Shown here piece by piece: positions 38,184 to 46,459 of a stretch of 64,000 nt of DNA (its first letter is position 1; each line of letters starts with the position of its first letter). The DNA is taken from assembly GCF_001274725.1 (NCBI RefSeq), contig NZ_LGUF01000007.1, positions 232,469 to 296,468 on the forward strand. The letters run 5' to 3'. Below the pieces are notes generated by a model, which saw only the letters and a list, made by a program, of their open reading frames with translations, was not told the origin of the DNA and searched no databases. Source of the stretch: Sporosarcina globispora. GTDB lineage: Bacteria; Bacillota; Bacilli; Bacillales; Cytobacillaceae. The translations under genes and the position numbers were made by a program.

Positions 38184-38253
38184 CCTCGTAGTCAAGCTAT
38201 TTACGGTAGCTCGGTAGAAACTTCTGGGCCTTATCCCCAAGATTATACGACGT
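38184..38253 (-). ncRNA. Guanine riboswitch aptamer (pbuG leader)
   Basis: Canonical: TATAATC junction, AGAAGTTTCTACC, CCGTAAAT, GACTACGAGG. C at the specificity position predicts guanine/hypoxanthine. Confidence 0.95.
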
Positions 38254-38278
38254 AAAACGACATATTTAATTCTTCTAT

Positions 38279-38307
38279 ATCATAACACCCAAAAAAGTCC
38301 TAGTCAA
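38279..38307 (-). promoter_or_regulatory. Sigma-A promoter of pbuG
   Basis: TTGACT - 17 bp - TATGAT on minus, about 26 bp upstream of the aptamer. Confidence 0.82.
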
Positions 38308-38310
38308 CAG

Positions 38311-38351
38311 AAAAAGCGAACATTCTCATGTCCGCTTTTTGTTAATGTTCG
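38311..38351 (-). promoter_or_regulatory. guaA terminator overlapping the PurBox pair of pbuG
   Basis: AAAAAGCGGACAT-GAGA-ATGTTCGCTTTTT (38311-38340) is a terminator hairpin with A and U runs on both sides, usable for guaA on minus. Its 3' arm contains one PurBox (CGAACATT on plus, 38317-38324); the partner AATGTTCG lies at 38344-38351, just behind the guaA stop. Same 18-19 bp separation as at purE. Confidence 0.7.
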
Positions 38352-38355
38352 TATT

Positions 38356-39909
38356 TTATTCCCACTCAATCGTAGCAGGCGGTTTGCTCGTAATATCGTA
38401 CACAACTCGGTTAACATGCGATACTTCATTAACGATTCTTGTTGAAATAATCTCAAGTACATCCCACGGGATACGGGCCCAGTCAGATGTCATGCCATCT
38501 ATTGAAGTAACAGCACGAATTCCAATGGTATAATCATAAGTCCGGGCATCACCCATTACACCAACACTGCGGATATCTGGCAGGACAGTGAAGTATTGCC
38601 AAATATCACGATCCAGCCCGGCCTTTTTAATTTCCTCGCGTAAAATAGCATCTGACTCGCGCACAATTTCCAGCTTATCTTCTGAGATTTCTCCAAGTAC
38701 ACGGATACCTAACCCCGGGCCAGGGAATGGCTGTCTCCAAACGATTTCATCCGGAATGCCGAGCTCGGTCCCAAGTGCACGAACCTCATCTTTAAACAGG
38801 GTGTTAAGCGGCTCAATCAGCTTAAATTGCATATCTTCAGGAAGTCCGCCTACATTGTGGTGAGATTTAATGGTTTGCGCAGTTGCTGTTCCGCTTTCAA
38901 TAATATCTGTATACAGCGTTCCCTGTGCAAGGAAATCAATGCCTTCAAGCTTATCCGCTTCATCATCGAATACGTAGATGAATTCATTGCCGATAATTTT
39001 ACGTTTCTGTTCAGGATCGCTAACTCCTCTAAGCTTATTCATAAAGCGCTCCTGTGCATCCACTTTAATTACATTCATATTAAAGCCATCAGCAAAAGTC
39101 TTCATGACGCCTTCTGCTTCGTCTTTTCTCAGCAGGCCATGGTCAACGAAAATACAAGTCAGCTGATCGCCAATCGCTTTATGAATAAGAACAGCAACAA
39201 CAGATGAATCAACACCGCCGCTCAATGCGCAAAGAACCTTTCGATCTCCAACTTCCTGGCGTATCTTCTCCATCTCGATTTCAATGAAGTTTTCCATGGA
39301 CCAATCACCTTTACAGCCGCAAACGCCGAGCACAAAGTTTTTCAGCATATCATTTCCGTGAACGGAATGACGGACCTCAGGGTGGAATTGAACAGCGTAT
39401 AGACCGCGCTCTTCATTGCTCATTGCCGCGATTGGGCATGATGGATTTGTACCATCCACTGTAAACCCAGCAGGAGCCTCCACAACAAGATCGCCATGGC
39501 TCATCCAGACAGTCTGTTCTTTAGGTAGATCTGCAAATAATTTGGATTCATTTTCAATCTTCAGGATAGCCTTTCCGTACTCACGGTGTTTGGCAGGTTC
39601 TACTTTGCCATCAAAATGCATTGTCATCAGCTGCATGCCATAGCAGATTCCGAAAATCGGCAAGCCCAGTTCAAAAATTTCTTCATCACAGCGGAAAGCA
39701 TTTTCACCGTAAACACTGTTAGGCCCGCCAGAGAAAATAATCCCTTTCGGATTCATTTCTTTGATTTCCGCAGCTGTAATCGTATGCGGATGCAGTTCAC
39801 TGTATACACCCAGCTCACGGATTCTGCGTGTGATTAACTGATTATATTGGCTGCCAAAGTCCAGCACTACGATCATTTCTTGATTTTGAAGTTCTGTTTT
39901 CCCCGTCAC
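38356..39909 (-). CDS. guaA: GMP synthase (glutamine-hydrolysing)
   Basis: XMP + Gln + ATP to GMP. 517 residues. GTG start chosen six bases behind GAGGTG; an in-frame GTG three codons earlier overlaps that site. Glutamine amidotransferase domain with Cys in GICYGMQLM and [12 protein letters not shown]-pyrophosphatase P-loop [13 protein letters not shown], and dimerisation tail ending [13 protein letters not shown]. Has its own promoter inside the 3' end of the transglutaminase gene and a guanine riboswitch. Confidence 0.97.
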   Translation of the reverse strand: MTGKTELQNQEMIVVLDFGSQYNQLITRRIRELGVYSELHPHTITAAEIKEMNPKGIIFSGGPNSVYGENAFRCDEEIFELGLPIFGICYGMQLMTMHFDGKVEPAKHREYGKAILKIENESKLFADLPKEQTVWMSHGDLVVEAPAGFTVDGTNPSCPIAAMSNEERGLYAVQFHPEVRHSVHGNDMLKNFVLGVCGCKGDWSMENFIEIEMEKIRQEVGDRKVLCALSGGVDSSVVAVLIHKAIGDQLTCIFVDHGLLRKDEAEGVMKTFADGFNMNVIKVDAQERFMNKLRGVSDPEQKRKIIGNEFIYVFDDEADKLEGIDFLAQGTLYTDIIESGTATAQTIKSHHNVGGLPEDMQFKLIEPLNTLFKDEVRALGTELGIPDEIVWRQPFPGPGLGIRVLGEISEDKLEIVRESDAILREEIKKAGLDRDIWQYFTVLPDIRSVGVMGDARTYDYTIGIRAVTSIDGMTSDWARIPWDVLEIISTRIVNEVSHVNRVVYDITSKPPATIEWE

Positions 39910-40029
39910 ACTGTTCACCTCATTAAATTTGTCATATTGCTTTTAGTTTTCTCTACTGCAGGTAAAATATCTAGTAAAAATATAATTTCTTTGCAATCTC
40001 ATATAAATAGCCCGTCAGGAGCTGGACAA

Positions 40030-40086
40030 TAAAAAACCGGAACTCTTTCTCCACAAAAAAAGTGAAGGCAGAATTCCGGTTTTTAC
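40030..40086 (-). terminator. Riboswitch-controlled terminator ahead of guaA
   Basis: Minus strand AAAAACCGGAATTCTGCC...GAGTTCCGGTTTTTT. Its 5' arm TTCTGCCTTCA is exactly complementary to TGAAGGCAGAA, the 3' strand of aptamer helix P1 plus its flank, giving a clear antiterminator alternative. Confidence 0.88.
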
Positions 40087-40108
40087 ATATAGCAAAAAAC
40101 TTCTTCTG

Positions 40109-40180
40109 CCTTCATAGTCAGATCATTTACGGCAATCCGGTAGAGACTTTCGAACCATATTTTCGAGGATATATGAAGGT
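40109..40180 (-). ncRNA. Guanine riboswitch aptamer with variant junctions (guaA leader)
   Basis: P1 CCTTCATA/TATGAAGG, core CCGTAAAT and GACTAT (C specificity base) are present, but J2/3 reads GTCTCTACC instead of GTTTCTACC and J1/2 reads TATATCC instead of TATAATC. Ligand prediction is guanine; the J2/3 change falls at the base that is flipped out in known structures, so it may be tolerated. Confidence 0.88.
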
Positions 40181-40210
40181 TGCATAATTTAATTGTGATA
40201 CACGGCAAAA

Positions 40211-40220
40211 ACCGAACAAT
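40211..40220 (-). promoter_or_regulatory. Single PurBox-like site in the guaA leader
   Basis: ACCGAACAAT on plus, matching the PurBox consensus core CCGAACWWT. It lies about 20 bp downstream of the -10; no second inverted box seen nearby. Confidence 0.45.
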
Positions 40221-40241
40221 ATGCCGCTGTCTTATTTGCCT

Positions 40242-40271
40242 ATTGTAACAACAGCTCCAAATGCCGGTCAA
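40242..40271 (-). promoter_or_regulatory. Sigma-A promoter of guaA
   Basis: TTGACC - 18 bp - TACAAT on minus. The -35 overlaps the last bases of the upstream transglutaminase gene. Confidence 0.7.
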
Positions 40272-42472
40272 GCTATTGTCTTTTTAATTAAATTTTCCCA
40301 CAATTCCTTCGTGTCATTCCAGCTTCCTTCTTTTAGGACTCCCCTGTAGACAAACTCTTCGTAGCGGGCTGTCAGCCTGCCCATTTCCTTTGTTGAGAAA
40401 AAGCTGTCGATATATTTGGCATACTCCCTTAAGGTTTGGCCGTTTTTCCGTTTTAGTCCGTATCGGTCTAATTCTTTTAAAAGAATCAGATAAGCCTTAG
40501 AGAAATGCTCATCATTCTTTGTCTTTTTAAATCTCCAGATGAAATAATGCGGCAGCCATTTGCCCCGTTTTAGGAAAAGCACGAAAACAAGCACACCTGC
40601 TGCCAATATTACTGCTCCAATCACTTTCCAATTCTCTTTAAAGAAATTTTCTATATTTCCCCAAAGCTCTTTAATCGAGAACGATGGTTTTTCCGCCACT
40701 GTTTCTGTAGGCTCGTCCGGCTTAACAGGAGCCTCCGTCTCTTTTGGCTCTTCTGCTTCTGGCTGGCTTGCATTCTGGCCGGCAGTGTCAAAGTTGAATT
40801 GCACGTTATTATTGAAACCCTGAGTCGGCTCAAATGGAACCCAGCCCATTTCAGGAAAATAAATTTCCACCCATGAATGGGCATTATTATTGGTTATTTC
40901 GAACAAACGAAGACCAGACCCGATCGACTGCTTAAATTCTCCTTCAGTATATCCCTTCACCCACCTTGCCGGCAATCCAATGGATCTGGCCAGAACCACC
41001 ATGGAGGAAGAGAAATTGTCGCAATACCCCTGTTTAGTATCAAATAAAAATTGGTCCACATAATCTTCATTGTCTTCCGGTACAGCTACATCAGTCTGGC
41101 TGTAGGTATATTCTGCTCTGCGGAAATACCTCTCAAGCTCCCTGGCTTTCTCAAACCAATCCGTTTTATCTTGCGTGATTTCCAGCGCCAGCTCCCTGAC
41201 TCTTTCAGGCAATTCTTCAGGCAGCTGTGTATATCGCGCCATATAATCATCAGGCAGAGATTCCGCTTTTGCCCCTGCTTCCTTCATAGCAGTCACACTG
41301 TATTCAGGCACATCGAAGCCCAGTTTGTATTCATCCAGCGCAAACGGCCGTCCGCCATCCAGGCTTCGAATTTTTTCAGTGGCCGTTTCAACTTCATACG
41401 TAATGAACGGTGAAGCGTTAATACTTTTTAATCCTAATGGATACACTACATGAGGGTAATTCATAAATGTATAAACAGAGCTAGTTTCTTCAGTCGTTTC
41501 AATGGCATCATTTTCAATGAATGAGGATACCGGGATCTCATCTTCATTTCCAAAGGGAAGGTATTCGCCTTCTGCCTGGGATGTCACCCACCCTTTGCCT
41601 GTATACGTATCTTTCGTTTCCACCTTCCAGTAATGGCGGGATTCCACTTCAGCTCTAAAGACCACAGCGTTATCTCCTATAAAAGGGCCGCCAAGACGGG
41701 AATCATCTTCACCATAGCCGATTTTCTGAATACCCTGGCCATCGCCACCGCTATTTTGTCCATAGGATTTAATAAACGGAACAGGATCGGGCCAAATCGG
41801 TTCTGCCTTAGGAGCTGCAAATCCCAAGCCAGTACTTAAAGCGATCAGGGCCGCCAGCGGAATCATCCATTTGCGCGACAGGGAGGCTTCTTTTTTCAAT
41901 CCTTCCTGATCCATGAGACGGTTAAACGTTAAAATGCCCATAACCGCAAAGCCCGTTATAGCTGTTCTGACAATCGCCGCATCTGCCTCATAAGGCGTAA
42001 AGGTATCCAAGACGGTTATATAAATGAGGGTCATGAAAAAGAAAATGAAAATCCGCCTGCGATTAATCAGCCAGTACTGGATCAAATAGGTCATCAGCCA
42101 CAGCAGAATGAAAAAGAGCAGGCTTCTGAAAAGATTTGTTATGCCGGGCCAGTCTCTTTCAACGATTAAACCAAAGTTATGCGCCATGTCCGCTGCAAAT
42201 ACGGGTATCCACGAAAAGTCAAAAAAGGAGCCCTCAAAATACAAATAATGCAGCGCATAGAGAATATAAAGAACCTTAATAAAACTGCTTAATAACAGGC
42301 TGACACCGAAAAAAGCCAGCAGGAGTGATAGTATAAGAAACACGAGGAAAACAATGATATTGGATGTGTCCGTCAGTTCTTCAACCGGACGCAGCCATTC
42401 CCATAATAAGAAAAAGCCCAGAACATAAAGAAGAAAGGAGACAAAATCTATTTGTACCTTTGGAGAACTCAT
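40268..42472 (-). CDS. yebA: Membrane protein with extracytoplasmic transglutaminase-like domain (YebA/TgpA type)
   Basis: 734 residues. Five to six hydrophobic helices in the first 210 residues, a DUF3488-like region, then a transglutaminase core with Cys in GYCDNFSSSMVVLARS and His in NAHSWVEIYFPEMGWVPFEPT; the third catalytic position reads Glu (FEPT) where Asp (FDPT) is common. A Pro/Glu linker, one more helix (about 610-630) and a DUF4129-type C-terminal tail follow. The ATG shares a base with the stop of the DUF58 gene (TGATG). Operon mates: MoxR and DUF58. Function in Bacillus unknown; perhaps envelope protein handling. Confidence 0.85.
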   Translation of the reverse strand: MSSPKVQIDFVSFLLYVLGFFLLWEWLRPVEELTDTSNIIVFLVFLILSLLLAFFGVSLLLSSFIKVLYILYALHYLYFEGSFFDFSWIPVFAADMAHNFGLIVERDWPGITNLFRSLLFFILLWLMTYLIQYWLINRRRIFIFFFMTLIYITVLDTFTPYEADAAIVRTAITGFAVMGILTFNRLMDQEGLKKEASLSRKWMIPLAALIALSTGLGFAAPKAEPIWPDPVPFIKSYGQNSGGDGQGIQKIGYGEDDSRLGGPFIGDNAVVFRAEVESRHYWKVETKDTYTGKGWVTSQAEGEYLPFGNEDEIPVSSFIENDAIETTEETSSVYTFMNYPHVVYPLGLKSINASPFITYEVETATEKIRSLDGGRPFALDEYKLGFDVPEYSVTAMKEAGAKAESLPDDYMARYTQLPEELPERVRELALEITQDKTDWFEKARELERYFRRAEYTYSQTDVAVPEDNEDYVDQFLFDTKQGYCDNFSSSMVVLARSIGLPARWVKGYTEGEFKQSIGSGLRLFEITNNNAHSWVEIYFPEMGWVPFEPTQGFNNNVQFNFDTAGQNASQPEAEEPKETEAPVKPDEPTETVAEKPSFSIKELWGNIENFFKENWKVIGAVILAAGVLVFVLFLKRGKWLPHYFIWRFKKTKNDEHFSKAYLILLKELDRYGLKRKNGQTLREYAKYIDSFFSTKEMGRLTARYEEFVYRGVLKEGSWNDTKELWENLIKKTIA

Positions 42473-43686
42473 CACTTGCTCACCCCCGAGAACGCATCTG
42501 CAAAATGCCCGTTATGAACCAGAACCACCCGGATTCCCCTGGCATTGGCGGAGGTTTTAAGCAGCAGTTCCTCCCTCGAAGGAGAATCATGCTCTTGTTT
42601 GATTAAAAATATAGTTATAACCCCTTTTTTGGAGGTAAAAAAACCAGCCTTCTCTATAAGCGCTTTTGTTAATTGCGCTGTAATAACCATCAGCTGACTG
42701 TTCTGCTGCAGAAGAAAATGCTCTGCTTCAAGAACCCTATCGACTGTTACTGCAGAATCATCCTTTATTTTAGCCAAATGATAAAACAGCTGGAGCTGGT
42801 GTGCTTCTCCGCCTCTGATTGGAAAAGCTGTCCGGCCTGCCGCAGAAGTCAAAAACCCGGCCTGCGCTCCTTTGCGGAGTATCGCCCTCACAATGGAGGC
42901 TGCAAAGGAAACGGTCGCCTCAAATCGGCTATCCGGTGCACAGTCCATCAGGATATAGACATCATGCGATTGCCTTTGTTCAAATTCTTTGGTCATGATA
43001 TCATTCCGCTTAGCGGTAGCTTTCCAGTTAATCCAGGAGAATCTGTCTCCCGGCTGATACTCCCTGATGCCGATTGCCATGGAAGTATCCCTTTGCACCC
43101 GCTCTTTTGAAGCTGTCATTCCCTGGTCATAATGATGGGCCATAGGCTTATAAATGATTTCCTCGAATGCCGGGTAGACAATCATCCGGCTCTCAGCAGG
43201 AGCTTGTCTTTCCTTTTCTATTAAACCGAGCGAATCACCTGTTTTAATACGGACTGAAGCAAAAAAATGCTCTCCCCTCGGCAGGCTATTAATCCTGTAT
43301 TGAATGGTCTTTTCCTTCTGGAAACCCGGAAACAAAAACCGCTTTGCCTCGTTTGACTTCCTGACATGCAGAAGCTGTTCACTCATCTCGTCCTCAATTA
43401 CCATGTACAATAAGGGAAAAGCTGTTCTTCTGCTTATCTTCAGGGTAATAACTGCCTGTTCACCTGCGTTGAATTCTGTTTTGGGCAGGATCCGCTCCAC
43501 TTTAAAGTCGCTTAAGGAATAAAACGATAAACCAAGTGCGTATAGAGCAAAGGGCAGAAAGCTGTAAAACAAAAACCAGCTTACAAAGCCGCCCTGAAAC
43601 ATGGCATATGAAAAGGCAAACAGAATAAGCAAAAATAACACAATCAGCTTCCAGACACCTTTGAGTGAATTTAACAGCTGTTTCAT
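42472..43686 (-). CDS. yeaD: DUF58 domain protein (YeaD family)
   Basis: 404 residues. Two N-terminal membrane helices (about 14-55), a beta domain, then a vWA-like DUF58 core with RDTSMAIGIREYQPGDRFSWINWKATAKRNDIMTKEF (about 195-230), the family hallmark, and DVYILMDCAP. Acts in general with a MoxR ATPase to mature or insert other proteins. One base separates it from moxR. Confidence 0.9.
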   Translation of the reverse strand: MKQLLNSLKGVWKLIVLFLLILFAFSYAMFQGGFVSWFLFYSFLPFALYALGLSFYSLSDFKVERILPKTEFNAGEQAVITLKISRRTAFPLLYMVIEDEMSEQLLHVRKSNEAKRFLFPGFQKEKTIQYRINSLPRGEHFFASVRIKTGDSLGLIEKERQAPAESRMIVYPAFEEIIYKPMAHHYDQGMTASKERVQRDTSMAIGIREYQPGDRFSWINWKATAKRNDIMTKEFEQRQSHDVYILMDCAPDSRFEATVSFAASIVRAILRKGAQAGFLTSAAGRTAFPIRGGEAHQLQLFYHLAKIKDDSAVTVDRVLEAEHFLLQQNSQLMVITAQLTKALIEKAGFFTSKKGVITIFLIKQEHDSPSREELLLKTSANARGIRVVLVHNGHFADAFSGVSK

Positions 43687-43687
43687 T

Positions 43688-44644
43688 TTATTTCACTAGC
43701 CTTTGTACAGGGACGGGAACCCTGGCAATGACCCGTTCTACCACTTCTTCTGCTGTGATGCCCTCAAATTTCGCCTCCGACCTTAAGATAATCCGGTGGA
43801 CAAAAACGGCAGATGCCAAATACTGAATATCATCCGGAAGCACATAATCACGTCCATACATAAAGGCGTAGGCCTGAGCTGCTTTCATTAAAGCAATCGA
43901 ACCGCGCGGACTTGCCCCTAAATACACACTGCTGTGGTTTCTCGTCTGATTGGCGATTTCCACAATATAGCGTTTAATCGTATCATCGACATGCACTTCT
44001 TTAATTTCTTTCTGGAGTGAGCGCAATTCAGCTAAATCCATTACAGGCTCCAGATCTTCTATCGGCGGAATCCGCTGCGCCCGGTTCAGGACCTCCATCT
44101 CATCAGCTATATCCGGATAACCCATTTTCATTTTTAAAAGGAAGCGGTCCAGCTGGGCTTCCGGCAGCGGATAAGTGCCTTCATACTCGATCGGATTTTG
44201 TGTTGCCATAACGAAGAAAGGTTTTTCAAGGCGATGTGTCACCCCGTCGATGGTGACACTGCTTTCCTCCATTCCTTCAAGAAGAGCAGATTGTGTCTTG
44301 GGAGAGGTTCTGTTGATTTCGTCTGCTAAAATAATATTGCCCATAATGGGGCCAGGCCTGAACTGAAATTCCATTTCTTTCGGATTATAGATGGATACAC
44401 CTGTTACATCCGAAGGCAGCAAATCAGGCGTGAACTGGATGCGTTTGAAGGCAGCCCCGACTGATTTAGCCAGCGCACGCACCATCATCGTTTTCCCTAC
44501 ACCCGGAACATCTTCAAGCAAAACATGGCCTCCTGCCAAGAGAGCCACTAAGCTTAATTCTGCAACATCCCGTTTGCCGATCATGACTTTTTCAATATTT
44601 CCTAATACCCTCTCAATTGCAGGGTGCATATGATTTCTATCCAT
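43688..44644 (-). CDS. yeaC: MoxR family AAA ATPase (YeaC)
   Basis: 318 residues. Walker A LEDVPGVGKTMM, Walker B NIILADEINRTSPKTQ, sensor VMATQNPIEYEGTYPLPEAQLDRF. Chaperone-like ATPase partner of the DUF58 protein. GGGGAGAG precedes the ATG. First gene of the yeaC-yeaD-yebA unit. Confidence 0.93.
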   Translation of the reverse strand: MDRNHMHPAIERVLGNIEKVMIGKRDVAELSLVALLAGGHVLLEDVPGVGKTMMVRALAKSVGAAFKRIQFTPDLLPSDVTGVSIYNPKEMEFQFRPGPIMGNIILADEINRTSPKTQSALLEGMEESSVTIDGVTHRLEKPFFVMATQNPIEYEGTYPLPEAQLDRFLLKMKMGYPDIADEMEVLNRAQRIPPIEDLEPVMDLAELRSLQKEIKEVHVDDTIKRYIVEIANQTRNHSSVYLGASPRGSIALMKAAQAYAFMYGRDYVLPDDIQYLASAVFVHRIILRSEAKFEGITAEEVVERVIARVPVPVQRLVK

Positions 44645-44796
44645 GTGAAATCTCTCCCCTTTATCTATATCTCTCGTTCCAGTAATTTACATTATGCTGA
44701 ATTTAATTCTAACCTATTATATATTCGCTGTCGCGTTAGAAAGTCCTGTGTTTTTCTTAGGATGATTCTCTCTTCTCACTGGGTTTTCCAACAATA

Positions 44797-44822
44797 AAAA
44801 AGACTGCTTCTCAGCAGCCAAA
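44797..44822 (-). terminator. Terminator after the lipase-like gene
   Basis: Minus strand GGCTGCTGAGAAGCAGTCTTTTTTA: GCTGCT/AGCAGT stem with a GAGA loop and U run. Confidence 0.85.
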
Positions 44823-44827
44823 AATAA

Positions 44828-46291
44828 TTAATTGTATCGTTTTCCATTCTGATCTACATGAAAGGATTCAATAATTGTTCTTTCATAGGGCTTTCCAGTT
44901 TCAGTTAGGCCTTTTATTTCTGTCGTCACATTATATACGCCTTCCTGAGTGAATTCGCTATCAGACATATGGCCCGGCTTCTCTCCTTTAGCTTTCTGCT
45001 GCAGCTTTTTCCCTGAAGGATCAAACCCGAAGCGGATCCATTTTGTTTTGAAAGTTCTATGACTTTTCGCGAACTTGCCCTGAATTTTATCATTTAATGG
45101 GCTATCAAGCGTAACAGTGTATAAATACGAAGCATTTGCTGGAGTACTTAACTCCCAGTTTCCTGCTTCAGGGTGATCGATCTCAAACTGGTGAACCCAT
45201 GCTCCTTTGAAAAAATCGGATTCTTCCTTATATGCTTTTTTAGTTTTAAATTCTTTTCCATCCGGACTGGTCAATTTTAAAGCGGACAAATTCTTTTCAC
45301 TTAAAAAAGAAACAGTTATGAATTTTACATTTTCCTCAACGGAAAACTGATCGCTTATAGCTCGGCCAGCTTTCCCGCCTTTTACAATGGAATGCGTGCC
45401 AGGCTGGCTGACAGCGGCCTCATAGCCTGGTGATGGTGATGAGAAAACCGCAGCAGGCTGAGTGATCGTGGTATATGGCCTGAACACCGGGAATGTATGG
45501 GATCCTTCCCGGATGGATGTATGATTCCAGCTGCCTTCCTGAACAATGGAAGCTCCAGGCAATCGGGAATTAATTGCCGTAACGACGCCATCGTTTTTTC
45601 CGTACTGGCTCAGGTATAAACCACCCCAGTAGGAAGCACTGCCAAATGAACCCCATTTTGTGCCGCCAAGTGTATAATAACGATTTTTGGCATTATTTTC
45701 ATGGGAATCTGTAAGGCTCCGGTAGTATTGCATATTGCCTGTCTGCAGGGATTCAGTTGCTTCATTATTGTTTCCAAGGAGAGCAGCAAGCCACCAGGCG
45801 GCGCTGCTGTGGGCAAGATCTGCGAGCTGGGTGCCGTGATGAGGTGAGGATAGAGAAATGACATTTGATACGTATGGGTGAGCATTATAATGAACAAGCG
45901 CTGTCTGAATATCCAGCCCGCCTTTGCTATAGCCTATGACCACAAGCTTTTTTTCGCCGAAATGACGGTACATTTCTTCGAGCTTTTCAGCCAGAATTGC
46001 ACCATTCGTCCACATATCCCGATCATGATGAAGGTCAATGAAAGCTGTTTCATACCCATTTGCCAAAGCCACTTCGTACATATCATTTCCTTCATGCCAA
46101 ACAGCTGATGAATTGTTATAACCGTGCACAAACACAAGCGGTGATTTAGAAGGATCAATGGCTGAAGGTGTTTCTCCGGCATACCAATAACCCGGAGTGC
46201 CACTGTCATCACCGCCAAGGCCGCCAGCCTTCACCATACCAGGGAAAATCAGCATCATACAAAAGATCACTCCTGCCATTTGTATTTTCAA
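44828..46291 (-). CDS. Secreted lipase/esterase-like alpha/beta hydrolase
   Basis: 487 residues. TTG start behind AAGGAGGG; signal peptide about 1-22 (MKIQMAGVIFCMMLIFPGMVKA). Oxyanion-region HGYNN, nucleophile elbow GYSKGG, Asp in KNDGVV and His in SWNHTSIREG complete a triad. Residues after about 295 form a beta-sandwich with a P-domain or CARDB look (LTSPDGKEFKT; HPEAGNWELSTPA). Likely extracellular esterase of the PGAP1/triacylglycerol-lipase type; substrate unknown. Sits beside the T7SS locus but has a Sec signal, so is not a T7SS substrate. Confidence 0.82.
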   Translation of the reverse strand: MKIQMAGVIFCMMLIFPGMVKAGGLGGDDSGTPGYWYAGETPSAIDPSKSPLVFVHGYNNSSAVWHEGNDMYEVALANGYETAFIDLHHDRDMWTNGAILAEKLEEMYRHFGEKKLVVIGYSKGGLDIQTALVHYNAHPYVSNVISLSSPHHGTQLADLAHSSAAWWLAALLGNNNEATESLQTGNMQYYRSLTDSHENNAKNRYYTLGGTKWGSFGSASYWGGLYLSQYGKNDGVVTAINSRLPGASIVQEGSWNHTSIREGSHTFPVFRPYTTITQPAAVFSSPSPGYEAAVSQPGTHSIVKGGKAGRAISDQFSVEENVKFITVSFLSEKNLSALKLTSPDGKEFKTKKAYKEESDFFKGAWVHQFEIDHPEAGNWELSTPANASYLYTVTLDSPLNDKIQGKFAKSHRTFKTKWIRFGFDPSGKKLQQKAKGEKPGHMSDSEFTQEGVYNVTTEIKGLTETGKPYERTIIESFHVDQNGKRYN

Positions 46292-46406
46292 GGAATTCCC
46301 TCCTTAAAGGAGATCCGGACGGAAGTCCAGTCAATTTAACTTTATAATTTTCAGAAAATTTACAAAAGGGTAATTCGATTTAATTTCCACTCATATGGCA
46401 AAAAGG

Positions 46407-46448
46407 GGCCCGGTTATAGAAAAAAAGCCACAGGAACAAGCCCATGAC
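46407..46448 (-). terminator. Terminator after the transglutaminase lipoprotein gene
   Basis: Minus strand AAAAAGTCATGG-GCTTGTT-CCTGTGGCTTTTTTT, a hairpin with several G-U pairs and a U run. Confidence 0.75.
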
Positions 46449-46459
46449 TTTTTAGCAGA

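Noticed and set aside
40017-40033. GAGCTGGACAATAAAA as a lone array-2 unit ahead of guaA
   Set aside because: It is single and on the opposite strand relative to transcription; the adjoining ggagct fits better as a decayed end of the palindromic element family.
42673-43110. 145-codon plus-strand frame
   Set aside because: Shadow of the DUF58 gene.
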